A stretch of 64,000 nucleotides of DNA from Orbaceae bacterium lpD02. Lineage in GTDB: Bacteria > Pseudomonadota > Gammaproteobacteria > Enterobacterales > Orbaceae. The stretch is taken from contig CP133960.1 of NCBI GenBank assembly GCA_036251875.1, positions 620,001 to 684,000 on the forward strand, in the 5' to 3' direction. Shown here in pieces: positions 59,414 to 64,000 of this stretch. A program made the position numbers and the translations under genes. The notes under the pieces are model-generated. The model was not told the DNA's origin and ran no database searches. It saw nothing but the letters and a program-made list of their open reading frames with translations. Every line of letters begins with the position of its first letter. The stretch's first letter is position 1.

Positions 59414-61912
59414 ATGTCAATAATAAAAAAATTTTTGCTTACCGCTGCGATTTTTCCAGCGGGAATATCTTCTGCGCAGGATTATTTTAATCCACTATTT
59501 TTAGGCTCAGATATTGCATCTATTGCTGATTTGACCTATTTAAATCAGGGGAATGAATTTACACCAGGTGAATATTATTTAGATTTATATGTTGGCGAGA
59601 CTTATGTGCGAAATATATTTATCAAATTTTATCAAGATGCGAAAACTCAAAAGGTATTACCTTGCCTTGTAAAAGATATTCTAACAACGATACCTTTTAA
59701 TCAAAGCGCTTTGAAAAAATTAGATTTAGCAAATGAATCGCCTGATGAATGTATTAAAATTTCAGCAAAATTACCAAATACTAGTTATAAGGTTGATTTG
59801 ACAAACTCTTCATTAAGAATGTCAATCCCACAAATTTTTTTATCAGCTGTTTATTCTACTCTAGCACCTGAAAAAGAGTGGAATGATGGTATTACAACTT
59901 ATTTAATGAATTATAGCTTTTCTGGCGCCTATTCCAAAAATAAGCATGACAGTGACTATCAGTCTTATTATTTGAGTATGAATAATAAGGTTAACTGGGG
60001 AGCATGGCGCCTTTATGGCAGTGGTTATTGGAATGCAAATAAGTCTGGCTCACACTCCCGACATGAATTTAATACCAATAGCATTTATTTAGCTCGACCA
60101 ATAGCTCCCCTAAAAAGCAGTTTGACACTAGGTCAGAGTTCATTGGGTTCGAATCTATTTGACTCTATATCCTACATTGGTATGGGACTAACTCGTGCTG
60201 GTGATATGTTGGCAGATAGCGAAAAAGGCTACTCTCCTCCTATTCGAGGAATTGTTGATTCACGGTCGAAAATTACCATTAGACAAAATGGTTCCATTAT
60301 CTATCAAACCTACGTTGATCCAGGACCTTATAATATTACTGATTTAAACCCTGTCGGTTCGAGTGGTGATTATCAAGTAGAAGTTACTGCGGCAAATGGC
60401 ACGGTAGCAACCTATTCTGTTCCATATGCCACGGTAACTAATTTACTAACCGAGGGTAATTTTGACTACTCTTTTGCTATTGGTAAATTAGATGAGAATG
60501 ACTCATCTAAAAAAAGCTTTGTGCAAAGCTCATTTTCATATGGCTTACCAAATAGAATTACCGCTTATATGGGCACCCAATTATCATCCAAATATAAAGC
60601 TTTTGGTTTTGGTTTAGCCCATGATTTCGGTTATTTTGGCGGCGTTTCTATTGATGCCATTTCATCGCAAGCTCATTTGGATGACGAGAGTTATGAATCA
60701 GGACAATCATATCGGTTACTGTATTCCAAGAATTTCTTAACATCTGGCACGAGTTTTCAATTAATGGGCTATCGTTACTCAACCGCTGGCTACTATTCAT
60801 TTTCAGAGGCATCATCTAAAATATCGTCCTTTAATAATATAACGGGGCAATCTACCAACCGCTATCTGTACGGTAGACGAAAAAGTACCTTTCAAGCTAA
60901 TTTTTCTCAAAACCTTGGCAACTATGGGCAAGTCTATATTTGGGGAGATAAAACCGATTATTGGGGAACGGCTAATAGTACCAACTTACAATTTGGCTGG
61001 AGTAAAACATTTGATGTATTAAATGGATTATCCGTCAATGCCACGTTTAATAACTACAAATATGAAAAACAAAAAAATAATTCTATCTATTTGTCATTAA
61101 ATTTGCCTCTCTCTAGCCGCTCAAGTAATTATACTTTGTATGCATCAAATAGTTCTACTTACAACACGTCTAGCCATGATATGAGTAATAATACCAGCCT
61201 TTATGGTAATGGATTTGATAATAAATTAAGCTATGGCATTAACCAAAGTTTAAACAATCATGGTGGCTCAAGCACTACCGGCATTAATGCAACCTATTCT
61301 GCCGACATTGCCAAATTGAGCATGGGCGTAGTTCAAGCATCGAGCTCAAAGCAAGTAGATTATGGCATTGCTGGGAGCTTACTTGCTCATAGTGGTGGAA
61401 TTGTATTCTCACGAGAAATTAGCGATACCGCGGTGTTAGTTGAAGCTAAAGGCGCCGCCGGAGCGAGAATAACGCGTCAAGGCGATAATATTGTTATTGG
61501 TAAAGATGGTTATGCACTGATCCCTTATGTGCAACCATATCATTATAATGATGTAGAGCTTGATCCTGGTACATTTTCAGACACTTTTGATATACAAGAT
61601 AAAGTGCTCAAAACGGTACCTACTCAAGGCGCGATTACTAAAATTATCTTTGATGTCTTAACTGGATATAACTTCTTAATAACGCTTGAGTATCAAGGGC
61701 AGCCTGTGCCATTTGGTGCGTTAGTTTTAAATACCAGTAATAAATCAACCGCTATCACTAATGATGATAGTACCGTTTACCTTACTGGGGTTGAGAATAA
61801 TTCATCATTTAGTATTCAATTAACCCCAAATACGTCTTGCACATTTAAAGTCAGTTATGGCGATAATTTTATTCCTAATATGATTAATAAGCGTAGTGTA
61901 ACGTGCTTGTAA
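59414..61912 (+). CDS. Fimbrial outer-membrane usher (FimD/PapC family), operon 2
   Basis: 832-residue usher. Signal peptide ends SSAQ; N-terminal domain DYFNPLFLGSDIASIADLTYL with FTPGEYYLDLYVGETYV; plug and barrel with YSPPIRGIVDSRSKITIRQNGSIIYQTYVDPGPYNITDLNP; C-terminal domains with PYHYNDVELDPGTFSDTFDI, VPTQGAITKIIFDVLTGYNFL and a closing cysteine pair (NTSCTFKV ... RSVTCL). It is diverged from the usher of operon 1, so the operons are not recent duplicates of one another. Confidence 0.95.
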   Translation: MSIIKKFLLTAAIFPAGISSAQDYFNPLFLGSDIASIADLTYLNQGNEFTPGEYYLDLYVGETYVRNIFIKFYQDAKTQKVLPCLVKDILTTIPFNQSALKKLDLANESPDECIKISAKLPNTSYKVDLTNSSLRMSIPQIFLSAVYSTLAPEKEWNDGITTYLMNYSFSGAYSKNKHDSDYQSYYLSMNNKVNWGAWRLYGSGYWNANKSGSHSRHEFNTNSIYLARPIAPLKSSLTLGQSSLGSNLFDSISYIGMGLTRAGDMLADSEKGYSPPIRGIVDSRSKITIRQNGSIIYQTYVDPGPYNITDLNPVGSSGDYQVEVTAANGTVATYSVPYATVTNLLTEGNFDYSFAIGKLDENDSSKKSFVQSSFSYGLPNRITAYMGTQLSSKYKAFGFGLAHDFGYFGGVSIDAISSQAHLDDESYESGQSYRLLYSKNFLTSGTSFQLMGYRYSTAGYYSFSEASSKISSFNNITGQSTNRYLYGRRKSTFQANFSQNLGNYGQVYIWGDKTDYWGTANSTNLQFGWSKTFDVLNGLSVNATFNNYKYEKQKNNSIYLSLNLPLSSRSSNYTLYASNSSTYNTSSHDMSNNTSLYGNGFDNKLSYGINQSLNNHGGSSTTGINATYSADIAKLSMGVVQASSSKQVDYGIAGSLLAHSGGIVFSREISDTAVLVEAKGAAGARITRQGDNIVIGKDGYALIPYVQPYHYNDVELDPGTFSDTFDIQDKVLKTVPTQGAITKIIFDVLTGYNFLITLEYQGQPVPFGALVLNTSNKSTAITNDDSTVYLTGVENNSSFSIQLTPNTSCTFKVSYGDNFIPNMINKRSVTCL

Positions 61913-61926
61913 CAAGGATTATATAA

Positions 61927-62460
61927 ATGATAAAAAAATATCAGTTAAGTTTTATTGCTTTTTTGGCTTTAGTTAGCTTTACGTCATATGCAACTGACGT
62001 AGAAATTCAGATAACCGGTAAAGTTGTTACGCAAACTTGTAATGTTATCAATGACGATAAAGAAAAACATGTTGCCTTTGCTGACTTCAATCAAACAATG
62101 TTTAAAACCATTGGTGATGTTAGCGAATCGAAGCCAGTAAAAATTAAGTTAGAAAATTGCAATCCATCAATCGATAAAATTAGCTATCAGTTTTCAGGTG
62201 AGCCAGAGCCATCCGATACCAGTTTACTTAAGGTGCTTGGTAATAGCCAAGGCGCTATAGTGTCAAGTGGGCTGGCGATTCAAATACTTGATTCATCGCA
62301 ATCACCTATTAAATTAAATCAATCTTATACACTGAATAATATTATCTTTAAAGATGTGGGGAAATATGATTTTGACTTTTTTTTAAGGTATAAATCAATC
62401 GGCGTAGTGACTATCGGTGATGCTTCATCGGTATTGTATTTGGATTTTAATTATGAATAA
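61927..62460 (+). CDS. Fimbrial minor subunit A, operon 2
   Basis: 177 residues with a signal peptide (LSFIAFLALVSFTSYAT), AAGGATTATATAA before the ATG, the pilin motif VEIQITGKVVTQTCNVIND, the second cysteine in LENCNPSIDK and the terminal strand SSVLYLDFNYE. It lies 14 bp after the usher. It is probably an adaptor or tip-fibrillum subunit. Its last codons overlap the start of the next subunit by 8 bp (ATGAATAA), so the two are translationally coupled. Confidence 0.88.
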   Translation: MIKKYQLSFIAFLALVSFTSYATDVEIQITGKVVTQTCNVINDDKEKHVAFADFNQTMFKTIGDVSESKPVKIKLENCNPSIDKISYQFSGEPEPSDTSLLKVLGNSQGAIVSSGLAIQILDSSQSPIKLNQSYTLNNIIFKDVGKYDFDFFLRYKSIGVVTIGDASSVLYLDFNYE

Positions 62461-62965
62461 ATATATTTTATACGCGAGCTCTTTTAGCATGCTTTTAGCA
62501 TCTTATTATTTAGCGGCAGAGGTTCCAATATATATTACCGCTAAAGTCGTAGAAAAAGCCTGTACGATCACCAGCGATTCTATTGTCGTTGATATGGGGA
62601 TAGCTAACAGTAAAGGGGCTAAAGTTGGCATACCTTTTTCACCATTAGTCCCCTTTAAGATTAGTCTTAGTGACTGCCCAACAGGAACAATGCAAGCCCA
62701 TGTGACATTGTCTACCAGCAATAGCACATCGCATTTTATTGAAAATGACAGCATAGAAAGTAGCAAGGCAAAAGGGTATGCCATCGCTGTTTATAATTCA
62801 GCAAATGAAATCATAGATATGCAAGATAATATGACCGATTTTATGATTGATCATAATAGTCTATATACTGACTTAAATTTTAGCGCGGCATTTGTTAAAA
62901 CTAATAATGATGCTTCGGCGGGCATTTTCCATGCCGTAGCATCATTTGAAATCGATTATGACTAA
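62453..62965 (+). CDS. Fimbrial minor subunit B, operon 2
   Basis: 170 residues from the ATG at 62453, inside the end of the previous gene; the longer in-frame reading adds no signal sequence. Signal peptide MNKYILYASSFSMLLASYYLAA, pilin motif VPIYITAKVVEKACTITSD, second cysteine in LSDCPTGTMQAH, and terminal strand VASFEIDYD with the penultimate Tyr. Two consecutive minor subunits suggest a composite tip, as in FimF/FimG. It overlaps the second chaperone gene by 8 bp. Confidence 0.87.
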   Translation: MNKYILYASSFSMLLASYYLAAEVPIYITAKVVEKACTITSDSIVVDMGIANSKGAKVGIPFSPLVPFKISLSDCPTGTMQAHVTLSTSNSTSHFIENDSIESSKAKGYAIAVYNSANEIIDMQDNMTDFMIDHNSLYTDLNFSAAFVKTNNDASAGIFHAVASFEIDYD

Positions 62966-63614
62966 GTTATTTATGGCTAGATTTTTGATAATAGCGATAT
63001 TTTTATCTTGTAATTGTACGGCAGGAGTCACCATTTTAGGCTCTCGTTTTATTATTGATGATCACACAAAACGCTTAAAAATAAGTATCAAAAATGATGA
63101 TGAAGGCGATGCTTTGATTAAGACCAATGTTTATTGTAAAAATAAAAATGAAATTATTGCACTACCGCCACTTTTTGTTTTAGCCAAAAATACGGCAAAT
63201 ATTATTACACTCATCCCTAATTTAGTGGAAAAAAATAATCAAGATCAGCTTTGTAAATTATCTATTGCCGCAATCCCAAAATCGCCGATAGCAAAAAATA
63301 GTGCTGTTTTTTTAGCAGTAAGATCCAATTTGCATTTGATTTATCGGCATGACCAGTTAAAAAATGCTAACTTTGCACAATTAACGTTGATTAAAAAAGC
63401 AGATAATCAATTCTACTTATCAAACAATACTGACTTTGTCTTATCATTAATCATTAGTTTAGCTAAAGAGTCTGAATCTTATCTAAAAAAAACGCTACCA
63501 CCAGGTGAATCAATGCCAGCGTCACTTTGCCAAACATCACCATGCAATTTGTCGATATCGGTTATTGGTGATGATGAGTCGATTATGAAAAAAATAAATC
63601 TTTCAGCCTTATAA
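62958..63614 (+). CDS. Second periplasmic fimbrial chaperone, operon 2
   Basis: 218 residues from the ATG at 62958 (overlapping the previous stop). Signal peptide MTKLFMARFLIIAIFLSCNCTAG. Chaperone pattern is recognisable but diverged: VTILGSRFIIDDHTKRLKISIKND with the Arg, IIALPPLFVLAKNTANIITLIPN, CKLSIAAIPKSP and VRSNLHLIYRHDQL, where the conserved Lys position is changed to His/Arg. Extra cysteines occur (VYCKNK, QLCKLS, LCQTSPCNLS), as in FGL-like or specialised chaperones. A second chaperone in the operon probably serves the tip subunits or adhesin that follow. Confidence 0.85.
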   Translation: MTKLFMARFLIIAIFLSCNCTAGVTILGSRFIIDDHTKRLKISIKNDDEGDALIKTNVYCKNKNEIIALPPLFVLAKNTANIITLIPNLVEKNNQDQLCKLSIAAIPKSPIAKNSAVFLAVRSNLHLIYRHDQLKNANFAQLTLIKKADNQFYLSNNTDFVLSLIISLAKESESYLKKTLPPGESMPASLCQTSPCNLSISVIGDDESIMKKINLSAL

Positions 63615-63638
63615 CCCTAATTTTCTATTGGTATTATT

Positions 63639-64000
63639 ATGAAAAAAATTAACTATTATCTTACAACATTATTGCTACTCAGCCCGCTTGTCACCAATGC
63701 AAATAGCACTCAGGAGCTTTCTACAACAAACAATGAACTCAATTACACTGGGGGTGCCGATGCTCAGCAATACCGATCAATTGTTCTTAGCTCCTCTCAA
63801 TTTTCACTTTACTTGTGTAATTCAGATAAAGTTGAATATAATTTGGCTAAGATTGATATGATTCCTCAAATACCGTATTCAAACATGACATTTCAATCTG
63901 GCCCCAGTTCTTATAACAATTATCTATTTGAATCAACAATTACATCTTATAAAATTGTTCCTTGGTATTCATCGACTAAATTTAATGGTGCTAATATGGG
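63639..64000 (+). CDS. Probable fimbrial tip adhesin, operon 2 (cut by window edge)
   Basis: Translated from the ATG at 63639: signal peptide MKKINYYLTTLLLLSPLVTNA, then about 98 residues of a mature protein with one cysteine so far (SLYLCNSDKVEYN) and many Ser/Tyr/Asn, running open to the window end. Its position after subunits and a second chaperone, and lack of the short pilin start, point to a large two-domain adhesin. The pilin domain, if present, lies beyond the window. It has no strong Shine-Dalgarno and follows the chaperone by 24 bp. Confidence 0.7.
   Translation, partial: MKKINYYLTTLLLLSPLVTNANSTQELSTTNNELNYTGGADAQQYRSIVLSSSQFSLYLCNSDKVEYNLAKIDMIPQIPYSNMTFQSGPSSYNNYLFESTITSYKIVPWYSSTKFNGANM

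Overview
The window reads as chromosome of an AT-rich gammaproteobacterium. The gene set (dbpA, fabV, phrB, lplA, proP, yddG, an fhuCDB-type operon, chaperone-usher fimbriae, a VgrG effector island and a two-partner secretion pair) would fit the Orbaceae (Gilliamella/Frischella-like insect gut symbionts). That placement is inference from gene content and composition; no ribosomal marker is present.

Layout. 1-5 kb: the 5' part of dbpA, an NTF2-like protein divergent from an AraC regulator, an HxlR regulator convergent with a nitronate-monooxygenase-like gene broken by an in-frame stop, then two amino-acid exporters (yddG, argO). 5-10.6 kb, minus strand: fabV with its own terminator, then a likely operon msrA - cytochrome b561 - lplA - msrB - phrB, which joins methionine sulfoxide repair, lipoylation and DNA photorepair.

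10.7-23.2 kb, minus strand: an orphan type VI secretion island with vgrG, a DUF4123 adaptor, a 1224-residue VasX-like membrane effector and a head-to-tail array of seven paralogous membrane proteins, the last a stub. Six junctions join the paralogues; at five of them a 23-nt overlap encodes both the C-terminus of one protein and the N-terminus of the next, and the sixth is a one-base overlap. The paralogues are mosaics of a few block types. I read them as an expanding, recombining immunity bank, though their role is inferred.

23.5-29.3 kb: a TpsB transporter and its TpsA haemagglutinin-like partner, which has no recognisable C-terminal toxin. 29.6-37.6 kb: a FUSC efflux protein, ProP, a small membrane protein with a medium-chain reductase, and a LysR regulator divergent from a secreted serine hydrolase. 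37.6-43.8 kb: first fimbrial operon (major subunit, chaperone, usher, adhesin, minor subunit). 44.2-47.9 kb: atoB-atoD-atoA acetoacetate genes with a divergent LysR regulator. 48-54.5 kb: an NlpE-like lipoprotein, then a hydroxamate-siderophore uptake operon (fhuC, fhuD, fhuB, TonB-dependent receptor) behind a Fur-box-like site.

54.7-55.2 kb: a tRNA-Arg(UCU) gene followed by two ~163-bp tandem repeats, each ending in a copy of the tRNA 3' end and containing segments complementary to the tRNA's T arm and acceptor. This resembles the tyrT/rtT repeats of E. coli. An IS481-type transposase remnant follows. 55.6-57.5 kb holds two small membrane proteins and a secreted esterase. 57.8-64 kb is a second fimbrial operon with two chaperones, running off the window inside its probable tip adhesin.
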